64,000 nt of DNA, from the NCBI RefSeq assembly GCF_014647795.1, contig NZ_BMPW01000011.1:247330-311329 (forward strand), in the 5' to 3' direction. The stretch's first letter is position 1, and the number at the start of each line of letters is the position of its first letter. A program made the position numbers and the translations under genes. Shown here piece after piece: positions 43,630 to 52,933 of the stretch. The notes below the pieces were generated by a model. It was not told the DNA's origin. It was given only the letters and a program-made list of their open reading frames with translations, and made no database searches. Source of the stretch: Actinoplanes campanulatus (GTDB lineage: Bacteria; Actinomycetota; Actinomycetes; Mycobacteriales; Micromonosporaceae).

Positions 43630-45471
43630 ATGCGCGTGCGAAGTGCGCTGCTCATCGCGGCTCTCGGCGTGACGATGAGCGCAACCCCCGCCCACGCGGC
43701 CGGTGAGACGGTGAACGTCTACCTCACCACCACCTCGGACAGCGCCGGCCGCGTCGTCACCCGCGGCCTCCAGCAGCAGGCCGCCATCGCGTTCGGCCCG
43801 GCCGGCGGCAGCGCGAACCAGACCATCACGATCGACGAGGGCACCACCTACCAGAGCTTCGAGGGCGGCGGCGCGTCGATCACCGACACCACCGCCCACC
43901 TGCTGCGCGGCGGCCCGATCAGCGCGGCCACCCGGGACGCCGTGATGACGAAGCTGTTCAGCCCCAGCCAGGGCATCGGGCTCTCCTTCGTCCGCAACCC
44001 GATCGGCGCGTCCGACCTGTCCCGGCCCGGCAACGTCTCGCTCGACGACACCTGCTGCGACCTCAACGACTTCAACACCAACGGGTACGACACGAACGTC
44101 CGCCTCCTGACGCAGCAGGCTCGTTCCCTCAACCCCGCGCTGCGGGTGAAGGGCGTGCCGTGGAGCGCGCCCGGCTGGATGAAGGACAACGGCCGGATGG
44201 ACCAGATGGGCTGGCTCAAGTGGGAGCACTACCCCACGTACGCCCAGTACCTGGTCAAGTACATCCAGAGCTACCAGGCGGCCGGGGTGCCGATCAACTA
44301 CATCTCGGTGCAGAACGAGCCGAACTGCTGCCAGGCCGCCAACCCGACGGCGATGAACTACCCGGGCATGAGCTGGAACCCGTCCGGCCTCGTGGAGTTC
44401 ACCAAGAACCACGTCTACCCGGCGTTCCGTGCGGCCGGCATCACCACGAAGGTGCTGATCCACGACTGGAACTACGGCGACTACGCGAACTTCGGGGCGG
44501 CCATCCTCGCCGACGCGGGCGTACGCAATGATCCGCTCTTCGGTGGCATCGCCTGGCACGGCTACTTCGGCGACCCGGCGGTCGGCACCCAGGTCCACGA
44601 CCAGTACCCGGCCGTGAAGCAGTTCAGCACCGAGCACTCCGGCGGCACCTGGATCACCAACCAGCACAACGAGGACCTGGCCGACATCGTCAACTACGCC
44701 CGCAACTACAGCAGCAGCCTGGTCAAGTGGAGCCTCGCGCTGAACCAGGACATGGGCCCGCACAACGGCGGCTGCGGCACCTGCACGGGGCTGATCACCG
44801 TGCAGGAGGGCGGCTCGCGGGCCGGTCAGGTCGACTACACCGTCGAGTACTACACGACCGGGCACCTCACCAAGTTCGTCAAGCCGGGCGCGGTCCGGAT
44901 CGCCTCGAACAACACCGCCGTGCAGAACGTGGCGTGGCGCAACCCGGACGGCGGCAAGGCCCTGATCGCCCACAACGGCGGCACGAGCAGCCAGTCGGTG
45001 CGGGTGAACTGGGGCGGGCAGTCCTTCGTGTACACGCTGCCGGCCCGTACCACCGCGACCTTCACCTGGGCCGGAACCGCGACCCCGACGCCGGGCGGGA
45101 CCATCACCGGGTTGGGCGGCAAGTGCGTCGACGTAGCCGGCGCCGCCACCGCCAACGGCACCGCGATCCAGCTCTACGGCTGCAACGGCACCGCGGCCCA
45201 GCAGTGGTCCCGGCCGGGTGACGGCACGCTCCGGTCGCTCGGCAAGTGCCTGGACATCAGCGGACCGAGCAACGCCGACGGCACCGTCGCCCACCTCTGG
45301 GACTGCCACACCGGCACCTCGCAGAAGTGGACGCTGGACAGTTCGCAACGGCTGGTCAACACCTACTCCGGCAAGTGCCTCGACGTCACCGGCAACACCT
45401 CCGCCGACGGCACCCGCCTCCAGATCTGGACCTGCACCACCGGGGCCAACCAGAGGTTCGTTCTCAACTGA
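43630..45471 (+). CDS. Secreted GH30 glycoside hydrolase with ricin-type CBM13
   Basis: This 613-residue protein has a signal peptide (about 1-23, ending AHA), a GH30 (beta/alpha)8 catalytic domain with acid/base E230 in VQNEPN and nucleophile E335 in STEHSGG, a beta-sandwich, and a C-terminal ricin-type lectin domain (about 490-613) with repeated GKCLD...W motifs. Likely substrates are beta-1,6-glucan or related beta-glycans; some GH30 members act on glucosylceramide or xylan. The lectin domain should anchor it to polysaccharide. AGGAG precedes the ATG. The LacI regulator directly upstream suggests sugar-controlled expression. Confidence 0.88.
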   Translation: MRVRSALLIAALGVTMSATPAHAAGETVNVYLTTTSDSAGRVVTRGLQQQAAIAFGPAGGSANQTITIDEGTTYQSFEGGGASITDTTAHLLRGGPISAATRDAVMTKLFSPSQGIGLSFVRNPIGASDLSRPGNVSLDDTCCDLNDFNTNGYDTNVRLLTQQARSLNPALRVKGVPWSAPGWMKDNGRMDQMGWLKWEHYPTYAQYLVKYIQSYQAAGVPINYISVQNEPNCCQAANPTAMNYPGMSWNPSGLVEFTKNHVYPAFRAAGITTKVLIHDWNYGDYANFGAAILADAGVRNDPLFGGIAWHGYFGDPAVGTQVHDQYPAVKQFSTEHSGGTWITNQHNEDLADIVNYARNYSSSLVKWSLALNQDMGPHNGGCGTCTGLITVQEGGSRAGQVDYTVEYYTTGHLTKFVKPGAVRIASNNTAVQNVAWRNPDGGKALIAHNGGTSSQSVRVNWGGQSFVYTLPARTTATFTWAGTATPTPGGTITGLGGKCVDVAGAATANGTAIQLYGCNGTAAQQWSRPGDGTLRSLGKCLDISGPSNADGTVAHLWDCHTGTSQKWTLDSSQRLVNTYSGKCLDVTGNTSADGTRLQIWTCTTGANQRFVLN

Positions 45472-46552
45472 CACCGATCTGCCGAAGGCGGGCCAGGAGC
45501 TCGCCTTCGGCAGCGTCGGACACCGGGTCGGACCAGAATCCCAGGGGTACGGCGCGCAGGTTCCGTCCGAGCGGATCCAGCAGGTGGCCGCCCAGCTTCA
45601 TCACCCACAGCGCCACCGCCCGGTCGGTGATCGTCAGCTCCGGCGCCTGCACGGCCAGCCGCGCCTCGAACGCCGCGATATCCTGCACCGACCGCAGCCA
45701 CACCACCACCAGCAGGTTCGCCGAACCGGACAGGGTGGCGCAGAACCGGGTCTCCCGCATCCCGGACAGCCTGCTCACCACCCGTGGAGTCTCGGCCGGC
45801 GGCAGCGTGCACCACAGCGACACCGAGATCGGGTAGCCGGAGACGTACCGGGCCACCTCACAGCGGTAGCCGATCGACCGCTCCGCGTCCATCCGGTCCA
45901 GCCGTCGCCGTACCGTCGTCGGGCTCAATCCGGTCCGCTCGGCGAGCCGGACCGCCGGCTGCCGCGGATCCGTGCTGAGCGCCTGGAAGAGCGCCAGATC
46001 CTCGTCGCTGAACGGCCGCCCGGACCAGTTCTGCCGCGGACTCGCCCCGGTCAGCGCCCGGCGGGCCGGCTCACTCAGCCGGTCCAGCCGCCACCGGCTG
46101 CCCTCGGTGTGCACGGTCACCGCGATCTGGGTGCGCGTCGACGCCACCCCGGGCAGCATCCCGAGCCGCAGGCTCAGGTAGCGGCCGAGCTGTACGTGAT
46201 CCGAGAAGGCGGCCTGGATCAGCAGGTCCCGCGCGCCGGTCACGTGCTCCAGCGTCACGATGTTCACGTCACCGGCCAGACTCTCGGCCACCTCGGGCAG
46301 CCGGCCGGCCACACAGTCCACCTCGATGATCGCGAACACCGCGGAGGCGATCGCGAGCTGCGCCGGGAGACAGCTGATCCAGGCGTGGCCGGAGCCGTAC
46401 AGGCGGTTCCAGCGGCGGGCCGCGGTTGTCCCGTCCACACCCAGCGCCGCGCCGATCCGCTGCCAGTCGGCCCGGGGCGCCAACTGCAACGCCGTCACCA
46501 ACTGATAGTCCAGCTCGTCGAGGGTGAACTTTCCCGGCGTATCAGAGGCCAT
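45464..46552 (-). CDS. Tandem Lrp/AsnC-family regulator
   Basis: This 362-residue protein is a duplicated Lrp/AsnC unit. The first helix-turn-helix is near the start (LDELDYQLVTALQLAPRADW). The second lies about 195-235 (DEDLALFQALSTDPRQPAVR, AERTGLSPTTVRRRLDRM). Each is followed by a RAM-like ligand-binding region. It is divergent from the M20 amidohydrolase, 58 bases apart, and probably controls it in response to an amino acid or peptide. ATG 46552 is chosen; a longer form to 46582 is possible. Its 3' end overlaps the GH30 stop by eight bases. Confidence 0.85.
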   Translation of the reverse strand: MASDTPGKFTLDELDYQLVTALQLAPRADWQRIGAALGVDGTTAARRWNRLYGSGHAWISCLPAQLAIASAVFAIIEVDCVAGRLPEVAESLAGDVNIVTLEHVTGARDLLIQAAFSDHVQLGRYLSLRLGMLPGVASTRTQIAVTVHTEGSRWRLDRLSEPARRALTGASPRQNWSGRPFSDEDLALFQALSTDPRQPAVRLAERTGLSPTTVRRRLDRMDAERSIGYRCEVARYVSGYPISVSLWCTLPPAETPRVVSRLSGMRETRFCATLSGSANLLVVVWLRSVQDIAAFEARLAVQAPELTITDRAVALWVMKLGGHLLDPLGRNLRAVPLGFWSDPVSDAAEGELLARLRQIGVS

Positions 46553-46610
46553 GAACGGCGGATCTCTGCAATCCAGCCTCAACCACGGTCATTCTGCCGA
46601 CCATACCGCC

Positions 46611-47810
46611 ATGTTCTCCTCGCCCGACGCCCTTCCCCTGGCGGACCGACTGATCAGCCTGCGCCACGCGCTGCACCGTGAACCCGAGCTCGGCCTCGAC
46701 CTGCCACGTACCCAGGCCAAGGTCCTGGCCGCGCTGGAGGGCCTGCCCCTGGAGATCACCCGCGGTAGGGGGCTCAGCTCGGTCACCGCGGTGCTGCGCG
46801 GCGGACGGCCCGGCCCGGCGGTCCTGCTCCGCGGGGACATGGACGCGCTGCCGGTCCAGGAGGAGAGCGGGGTCGCGTACGCCTCCGAGATCGCCGGGCG
46901 GATGCACGCCTGCGGGCACGACATCCACACCGCCGGCCTGGTCGGCGCCGCCCACCTGCTGGCCGGGCGGCGCGAGGAGCTGGCCGGGGACGTGGTCCTC
47001 ATGTTCCAGCCCGGCGAGGAGGGCCAGGGCGGCGCCAAGATCATGATCGACGAGGGGGTGCTGGACGCCGCCGGCAGCCGGGTCGTCGCCGCCTACGCCG
47101 TCCACGTGGCCGCCACCGCGCTCCCGCTCGGCCTGATCGCCACCAGGGCGGGCACCATGCTGGCCGCCTCCGACACGGTCACCGTGACCGTCACCGGCCA
47201 GGGCGGACACGGATCCTCCCCGCATCTGGCCGTCGACCCGGTGCCCGCGCTCTGCGCGATGGTCACCGCCCTCCAGACCGTGGTCACCCGGACCGTCGAC
47301 GCCTTCGACCCGGCCGTCGTCACGGTCGGCTCGATCCACGCCGGGTCAGCCGCCAACATCATCCCGGAGAGTGGCACCCTCGAGATCACCGTCCGCAGCT
47401 TCTCGGCCGCCACCCACCGGGCGATCCGAGCCGGCATCGAGCGGACGCTGCGCGGTGTCGCCGACGCGCACGGGGTCCGCGTCGAGATCTACTACCGGGA
47501 GGACTACCCGGTCACCGTGAACGACCCGGGCGAGGCCGACTTCGCCCTGCGCACCGCCCGGGCCGCGGTCGGCGAACAGCGGGTGCTCGTGGCGCCCCGT
47601 CCGTTGGCCGCGTCCGAGGACTTCTCCTTCGTCCTCGACCGGGTGCCCGGGGCGTACCTCACGCTCGGCGCCGTGCCACCCGGCACCGACCCCGCCACCG
47701 CGCCGATGAACCACGCCCCGCAGGCGGTCTTCGACGACCGCGCGGTCACCGGGGCCGCCGTCCTGCTCGCCTCCCTGGCCGCCGCCCGCCTCCAGGAAGG
47801 CGCGGCGTGA
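46611..47810 (+). CDS. M20-family amidohydrolase
   Basis: This 399-residue metal-dependent hydrolase has the M20 dimetal motifs: LRGDMDALPV, MHACGHDIHTA and MFQPGEEGQGGA, plus a lid domain (VTGQGGHGSSPHLAVDPV). It probably removes acyl groups from N-acyl amino acids (hippurate-type) or cleaves peptides. ATG 46611 is preferred because upstream residues are not family-like. The next gene overlaps it (GTGA), forming an operon for uptake and hydrolysis or for release and export. Confidence 0.9.
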   Translation: MFSSPDALPLADRLISLRHALHREPELGLDLPRTQAKVLAALEGLPLEITRGRGLSSVTAVLRGGRPGPAVLLRGDMDALPVQEESGVAYASEIAGRMHACGHDIHTAGLVGAAHLLAGRREELAGDVVLMFQPGEEGQGGAKIMIDEGVLDAAGSRVVAAYAVHVAATALPLGLIATRAGTMLAASDTVTVTVTGQGGHGSSPHLAVDPVPALCAMVTALQTVVTRTVDAFDPAVVTVGSIHAGSAANIIPESGTLEITVRSFSAATHRAIRAGIERTLRGVADAHGVRVEIYYREDYPVTVNDPGEADFALRTARAAVGEQRVLVAPRPLAASEDFSFVLDRVPGAYLTLGAVPPGTDPATAPMNHAPQAVFDDRAVTGAAVLLASLAAARLQEGAA

Positions 47811-48256
47811 CAGCGGTCCTCGACCGGAGCCGGGTCTCCGCGGTCGTCGGCCTGCTCGTCCTCCTCGAGCTCACCAGCGGCTTCATCCAGGGCGGTGTCG
47901 CACCGCTGCTGCCCGACCTCGGCGCCGAGATGGGCATCTCGGACGCCGACCTGAACTGGGTCATCTCGGTGCAGCTGCTCGCCGCCACCGTCTCGGTGCC
48001 GGCATTCGGCCGGCTCGGCGACCTGTACGGCCACCGCCGCATGCTCCGCGTCGCCCTCGCCGGCGTCGCCGTCGGGAGCGTCCTCGTGGCGTTCGCGCCC
48101 AACCTCGCCGTGCTGCTGTTCGGCCGCGCCCTGCTCGGGCCGCTCGCCGCGCTGCTGCCGCTCGAGATCGCCCTGGTCCGCGACCGGCTGCCCACCGAAC
48201 TCGCCCGTCGCGCCTCGGGCCTGGTGGTCGCGCGCGGTCGCGGTGTCGTGCGCTGA
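47807..48256 (+). pseudogene. Truncated MFS transporter
   Basis: These 149 codons encode about four membrane helices of a major facilitator: the helix 1-2 region with GGVAPLLPDLGAEMGISDADL, and the loop GRLGDLYGHRRML, the classical MFS motif A. The frame derails near 48220 (after LPTELARRASG) and ends. A full transporter would need about 400 residues. No continuation was found in the next 150 bases. Its start overlaps the amidohydrolase stop. Confidence 0.7.
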
Positions 48257-48406
48257 CGTGGGTTGTGGCCCTGGTGGGCGCGCACGCGGCGTCTTGGGTG
48301 AGCGGCTACCCCTGTTTCGGGGTTTGAGCGTGTGCGGCTGCCTGTCCTGGCCGGCCGGGGTGAGCCTGCCCTGACCGGCGCTACGGCGAGAGCGCCCTCT
48401 CGTCGC

Positions 48407-49663
48407 TCAGGATTCGATCTCCGGCGGCTGCCGTTGGGCCGGGATCAGCGCGGTGGGCTCGGTGGGCAGCCGCAGCGGCTCGGTCACATCGCCGGGCGGC
48501 GTTACCAGGCCGTGTGGGCGAGTCAGCTCGTCGTCGTTCGTCTCGTTCTTTCCGGTGTTCACCGTCAGGCCGTGTGGGCGGGTCGGCTCGTCGCCGTTCT
48601 CCTCGCTCCTCCCGGCGTTGATCGCCAGGCCGTGCGGAAGAGTCGCGTCGTCGGCCTCGGCCGCCGGCAGCACCAGGGGCCGGGTGGCGTCGGCCTCCGT
48701 CTCCGGCCGCGAGGTCTGCGCGACCGACAACGGCTGGGTGCGGTCGTCCGCCGGCCGTTGCAGCACGAACGTCGCCTCGTCCTTCTCGGCCTCGGCAGGT
48801 TCGCCCTTCTCGGCCTCGGCAGGTTCGTTCTTCTCGACCACGGCAGGATCGTTCTTCTCGGCCGTGGCAGGGGAGCCGGAGGCCACCGCCGGCTTCTCGG
48901 AAGGCGTGGCGAGGACGGTGGTCGGCTCGGCCTCCGGCAGGCGGATCGCGACGGTCGGGTCCGAAGCGGCGACCGGGGTCGCCGGGCCGGCCGCGGGTGC
49001 AGGCGCGCTGGTCGCGGGGCGGGCGGAGGGAGCGGAGGCGGGGACCGCCGGCATGATGACGGTGCGGTCGGTGGCGGTCACAGCCGCGGTGCTGTCGGTG
49101 GCGGTCACAGCCGCGGTGCTGTCGGTGGCGGTCACGACCTCGGTGCGGTCGGCCGGCGTGCCGACCCGGATCACCGTGGTCTCGGCGATGGAGACCGGGA
49201 TGCCGGCCACCTTCGCGGCGCCCCGGAAGCGGCCGATCTCGCCGATGATCGGCAGGACCGGCGGCTCGTAGCGGGCCCAGCGGCGGGCGCTCAGCGCGGT
49301 CCCGAGCAGCGGCACGGCGAGGAGGGCGGCCAGACCGTATCCGGGGCGGCTCAGGTCGAAGCCCTCTTTGGAGACCTCCGGCGCCCACAGTGCCGCGTAG
49401 GCCGCCGGCGACTGCCACGCCCAGATCGTCACGCCCAGGTAGGCGGCGCCGGCCAGGACCGGGCCGGCGGGCGAGACCGGGGCGAACGCCAGGATGGCGT
49501 AGAGGATGCCGGCGAAGATCAGCAGCAGCAGGCCGGAGATCGACTCGGCCGCGAACAGTTCGCGCCCTCGGCTGCTCAGGTCGTGTGTGAAACCGACGCC
49601 GGACAGCACCCAGATGCTGGGGGCCAGCACGAGCGCATAGAAGATCGACCTGAGGTGGCGCAT
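48407..49663 (-). CDS. Membrane protein with repetitive acidic C-terminal region
   Basis: This 418-residue protein has four N-terminal membrane helices (to about residue 145) and a long hydrophilic tail. The tail has three repeat families: TATDSTAAV two to three times in tandem (about 190-215), EKNEPAEAEKGEP-type units (about 275-305), and PHGL-x2-N-x-G-x2-E units (about 350-400). No enzymatic motif is visible. ATG 49663 follows in the region antisense to the thioesterase promoter. The tail may be a flexible linker or protein-binding region, and repeat number may vary between strains. Confidence 0.65.
   Translation of the reverse strand: MRHLRSIFYALVLAPSIWVLSGVGFTHDLSSRGRELFAAESISGLLLLIFAGILYAILAFAPVSPAGPVLAGAAYLGVTIWAWQSPAAYAALWAPEVSKEGFDLSRPGYGLAALLAVPLLGTALSARRWARYEPPVLPIIGEIGRFRGAAKVAGIPVSIAETTVIRVGTPADRTEVVTATDSTAAVTATDSTAAVTATDRTVIMPAVPASAPSARPATSAPAPAAGPATPVAASDPTVAIRLPEAEPTTVLATPSEKPAVASGSPATAEKNDPAVVEKNEPAEAEKGEPAEAEKDEATFVLQRPADDRTQPLSVAQTSRPETEADATRPLVLPAAEADDATLPHGLAINAGRSEENGDEPTRPHGLTVNTGKNETNDDELTRPHGLVTPPGDVTEPLRLPTEPTALIPAQRQPPEIES
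49060..49150. repeat. 27-bp tandem repeat within the membrane-protein gene
   Basis: A 27-bp unit (beginning GCGGTCACAGCCGCGGTGCT) is repeated two full times and a partial third time. It encodes the nine-residue TATDSTAAV repeat. Slippage here would change protein length in steps of nine residues without frameshift. Confidence 0.7.
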
Positions 49664-49723
49664 GATCCGGCACGGTACCCGGGCGCGGCAAGGAACCGCG
49701 AACGCCGCCGTAACGTACCGGCC

Positions 49724-50248
49724 ATGGAAGAACAGCTCTCCGGACGGCCGACGGCGCTCTCCCGGGTCACCCTGAGCCGGATCATGACCGCGGTCGACGT
49801 GAACCTCTACGGCACCGTGCACGGCGGCGTATTGATGAAGTTCGTGGACGACGTGGCGGGCGCGGCCGCGGCGCGGCACAGCGGGGGGACCGCGGTGACC
49901 GCGGCGATCGACGAGATCGTCTTCCTCGAGCCGGTTCGGGTGGGTGATCTCGTGCACGCGTACGCCCAGGTCAACTGGACGGGAACCTCCTCGATGGAGG
50001 TGGGCGTGAAACTGGCCGCGGAGCGCTGGGACGCGGTCGGCGCGGTCCCGCTGCCGGTGGCGACGGCCTACCTGGTGTTCGTGGCCGTGGACTCGGCCGG
50101 GCACCCGCGTTCGGTGCCGCCGGTGGTGCCCGACGACGACGTCGAGAAGCGCCGGTTCACCGAGGCGATGATCCGCCGGGACCACCGCCTGGCCCGCCGT
50201 GCGGCGATCCAGAAGGCCCGCGCCGAGCACCGGCCGGGAGTCGATTGA
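49724..50248 (+). CDS. Acyl-CoA thioesterase (hotdog fold)
   Basis: This 174-residue protein is a YciA/BACH-type acyl-CoA thioesterase. The sequence MTAVDVNLYGTVHGGVLMKF has the catalytic Asp-like and HGG elements, followed by DDVAGAAAARHSGG and VRVGDLVHAYAQVNWTGTSS. It hydrolyses acyl-CoA to free acid and CoA. ATG 49724 is chosen; longer frames overlap the divergent gene. The acetoacetyl-CoA synthetase follows after 20 bases, giving an acyl-CoA metabolism pair. Confidence 0.88.
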   Translation: MEEQLSGRPTALSRVTLSRIMTAVDVNLYGTVHGGVLMKFVDDVAGAAAARHSGGTAVTAAIDEIVFLEPVRVGDLVHAYAQVNWTGTSSMEVGVKLAAERWDAVGAVPLPVATAYLVFVAVDSAGHPRSVPPVVPDDDVEKRRFTEAMIRRDHRLARRAAIQKARAEHRPGVD

Positions 50249-50268
50249 TCCACCGTTAAGGTGTGGTG

Positions 50269-52227
50269 ATGACGACAGGTGTGGTGACGGCCGGCACACT
50301 TCTCTGGGAGCCGCCGGCGGACATTCGGGAGACGTCCCGGATCGGGCGTTATCTGGAGTGGCTGGAGCGGGAGCGGGGCCTCTCGTTCGCCGACTACGCG
50401 GCGCTGTGGGAGTGGTCCGTCACCGACCTGACCGCCTTCTGGGGCTCCATCTGGGAGTACTTCGAGGTGGTGGCGCACGAGCCGGCGACCGCGGTGCTGG
50501 ACGGCACGGCCATGCCGGGCGCCCGCTGGTTCCCCGGCGCCACGCTCAACTACACCGAGAACGTGCTGCGGATGCCGGGGCGGAACGAGGACGATCCGGT
50601 CGTCATCGCGTACTCCCAGAGCCGTGAGCCGGTCACCCTGACCGGCCGGAAGCTGCGCGAGGAGGTGCGGAGGATCCGGGCCGGGCTGAAAGCCCGTGGG
50701 GTCGGCAAGGGTGACCGGGTCGCGGCCTATGCCCCGAACATCCCGGAGACCTACGTGCTGATGCTGGCGACCGCCAGCCTGGGCGCGGTCTTCTCGTCCT
50801 GCGCGCCGGAGTTCGGCGCCCGCAGCGTGATCGACCGCTGGAGCCAGATCGAGCCGAAGGTGCTGGTCGCCACGGACGGCTACCGGTACGGCGACAAGGA
50901 CGTCGACCGCCGCCCGGAGATCGCCGCGATCCGGGCGGCGATCCCGTCGATCGAACACGTCATCACCATCGGATACCTGAGCGACGGTGGCGACTGGGAC
51001 GATCTCGGCGGCGACGATCCGCTGGAGTTCGAGCCGGTGCCGTTCGACCACCCGCTCTACGTGCTCTACAGCTCCGGCACCACCGGGCTGCCCAAGCCCA
51101 TCGTGCACGGTCACGGCGGCATCCTCCTGGAGCACCTGAAGATCCTGGCGCTGCACCACGACCTGGGCCCGTCCGACCGGTTCTTCTGGTTCACCACCAC
51201 CGGCTGGATGATGTGGAACTACCTGGCCAGCGGTCCGGCCGTGGGCGCGGCGATCGTGCTCTTCGACGGCAATCCGGGCTGGCCCTCGCTGGACACCCTG
51301 TGGGACCTGATCGACACCGCCGGGATCACCTATTTCGGCACGTCGGCGCCATATCTGCTGGCCTGCCGCAAAGCCGGGATCACCCCGGGCAAGCGGCTCA
51401 AGGGGCTCGGCTCCACCGGGGCGCCGCTGCCGCCGGAGGGCTGGGGCTGGGTCTACGAGGCGGTCAGCCGTGAGGTGCAGCTGACCTCGCTGTCCGGCGG
51501 CACCGACGTGTGCACCGGTTTCGTCGGCGGGGCGCCGCTGCTGCCGGTCCGGGCCGGTGTGATCACCTGCCGCAGCCTCGGCGCCCGGGTGGAGGCGTTC
51601 GACCCGGAGGGTAAACCGGTCATCGGCGGCCTGGGCGAGCTGGTGATCACCGCGCCGATGCCGAGCATGCCGGTCGGGTTCTGGAACGACCCGGACGGCT
51701 CCCGCTACCGGGAGGCGTACTTCGACGTGTTCCCGGGCGTCTGGCGGCACGGTGACTGGATCACCATCGACCCGGACGGCAGTTGCGTGATCACCGGCCG
51801 GTCGGACGCCACCCTCAACCGGGGTGGCGTGCGCCTGGGCACCGCCGAGTTCTACTCGGTGGTGGAGGGCCTGCCGGAGATCGCCGACTCGCTGGTCGTG
51901 CACCTGGACAAGCCCGGCGACCCGAACGGCGAGCTGCTGCTCTTCGTCGTGCTCGCCGAGGGTCTGGAACTCGACGACGCCCTGCGCGGGCGGATCGCGC
52001 GGGAGCTGCGCGGGGCGCTGTCGCCCCGGCACGTGCCCGACGCCGCCTACCAGGTGCGTGCCCTGCCGCGCACCCTCTCCGGCAAGAAGCTGGAGGTGCC
52101 GGTGAAGCGGATCCTCACCGGCACCCCGGTGGAGTCGGCGGCGGCCAAGGGCGCCCTCGCCAACCCCGACTCGCTGAACGCCTTCGCCGACCTGGCCCGG
52201 GAACGGGTCAGGCCAGCGTCACAGTGA
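50269..52227 (+). CDS. Acetoacetyl-CoA synthetase
   Basis: This 652-residue acyl-AMP-forming ligase activates acetoacetate to acetoacetyl-CoA. The acetoacetate-specific N-terminus (LLWEPPADIRETSRIGRYLE) and the AMP-binding P-loop YSSGTTGLPKPIVHGHGG are present. Core motifs WMMWN, TDVCTGFVGG and DATLNRGGVRLG and the C-terminal lysine region LSGKKLEVPVK follow. ATG 50269 lies three codons into the earliest frame. It is probably cotranscribed with the thioesterase. Its 3' end overlaps the convergent TIGR03089 gene by 20 bases. Confidence 0.92.
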   Translation: MTTGVVTAGTLLWEPPADIRETSRIGRYLEWLERERGLSFADYAALWEWSVTDLTAFWGSIWEYFEVVAHEPATAVLDGTAMPGARWFPGATLNYTENVLRMPGRNEDDPVVIAYSQSREPVTLTGRKLREEVRRIRAGLKARGVGKGDRVAAYAPNIPETYVLMLATASLGAVFSSCAPEFGARSVIDRWSQIEPKVLVATDGYRYGDKDVDRRPEIAAIRAAIPSIEHVITIGYLSDGGDWDDLGGDDPLEFEPVPFDHPLYVLYSSGTTGLPKPIVHGHGGILLEHLKILALHHDLGPSDRFFWFTTTGWMMWNYLASGPAVGAAIVLFDGNPGWPSLDTLWDLIDTAGITYFGTSAPYLLACRKAGITPGKRLKGLGSTGAPLPPEGWGWVYEAVSREVQLTSLSGGTDVCTGFVGGAPLLPVRAGVITCRSLGARVEAFDPEGKPVIGGLGELVITAPMPSMPVGFWNDPDGSRYREAYFDVFPGVWRHGDWITIDPDGSCVITGRSDATLNRGGVRLGTAEFYSVVEGLPEIADSLVVHLDKPGDPNGELLLFVVLAEGLELDDALRGRIARELRGALSPRHVPDAAYQVRALPRTLSGKKLEVPVKRILTGTPVESAAAKGALANPDSLNAFADLARERVRPASQ

Positions 52228-52933
52228 CCTTCTCGGTGGTGGCCCGCGCCCCGGCCTTCGACACGTCCAGGTTGGCGCAGAGGACGATCGAGGCGTCGGC
52301 CACCAGCGGGGCCAGCAGCCAGTCGGCCGGGTCGGGGTAGAGCGTGACGTCGATCAGCACCCGGTCGCCGGAGGTGATGCCGAGTTCGGCGGCCCGGTCG
52401 GCGGCCATGCCGATCACCTCGTGGTGGCTCAGCTCGACCGGGCCGGCCAGGGCCCGGTCAGCCGGGGCGACCGGCGCGCCACGGAAGTGGTCGCCGTGGT
52501 TGCGGACCTCGGTGACGTAGTCGGCGTACCCGGGTGGCGGGGTGCGCAGCGGCATGGCCAGCGGCAGCAGGCCGGTGGCCCAGCGGTCGAGGGAGGTCCA
52601 GCTCGCGGCCCGGTCCACCAGCTCCGGGGTGGTGAAGAGCGCCTCCACCGGTTGCGGGTCGCCGCCCAGGTCGACGGCCAGGCCGGCGGCCGACACGCCG
52701 AGCAGCAGCGCCGCGGTCTGCCAGTGCGGTGGCAGGAGCAGGGCCACCGCGTCGCCGTGACCCAGGCCGACCCCGTCGACCAGCAGGTTCGCGGTCTTCG
52801 ACACCCAGTTGTCAAGGGTCGCCCCGGACAGCTCGGTGCGGTCGCCGGTGGCGTCGTCATACCAGGTCAGCAGCGGCGCGGCCGGATCGCGCCGGACCGC
52901 CTCCGTGAACGCCTGCGGGATCGTCGTTTTCAT
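52208..52933 (-). CDS. TIGR03089 family protein
   Basis: This 241-residue protein resembles the N-terminal part of AMP-dependent ligases (TWYDDATGDRTELSGATLDNWVSKTANLL) but lacks the catalytic P-loop and C-terminal domain. That is the definition of the actinobacterial TIGR03089 family. Function is unknown. In mycobacteria a homologue lies in the same conserved neighbourhood near manB/wbbL. It is convergent with the acetoacetyl-CoA synthetase and divergent from the glycosyltransferase. Confidence 0.85.
   Translation of the reverse strand: MKTTIPQAFTEAVRRDPAAPLLTWYDDATGDRTELSGATLDNWVSKTANLLVDGVGLGHGDAVALLLPPHWQTAALLLGVSAAGLAVDLGGDPQPVEALFTTPELVDRAASWTSLDRWATGLLPLAMPLRTPPPGYADYVTEVRNHGDHFRGAPVAPADRALAGPVELSHHEVIGMAADRAAELGITSGDRVLIDVTLYPDPADWLLAPLVADASIVLCANLDVSKAGARATTEKVTVTLA

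Noticed and set aside
43558-45474. A 638-codon minus-strand frame antisense to the GH30 gene
   Set aside because: GC-rich shadow; the plus strand has signal peptide, catalytic residues and lectin repeats.
48332-49723. Upstream extension of the thioesterase frame
   Set aside because: The extension is Arg/Gly/Asp-rich shadow sequence antisense to the membrane protein gene; the thioesterase begins at ATG 49724.
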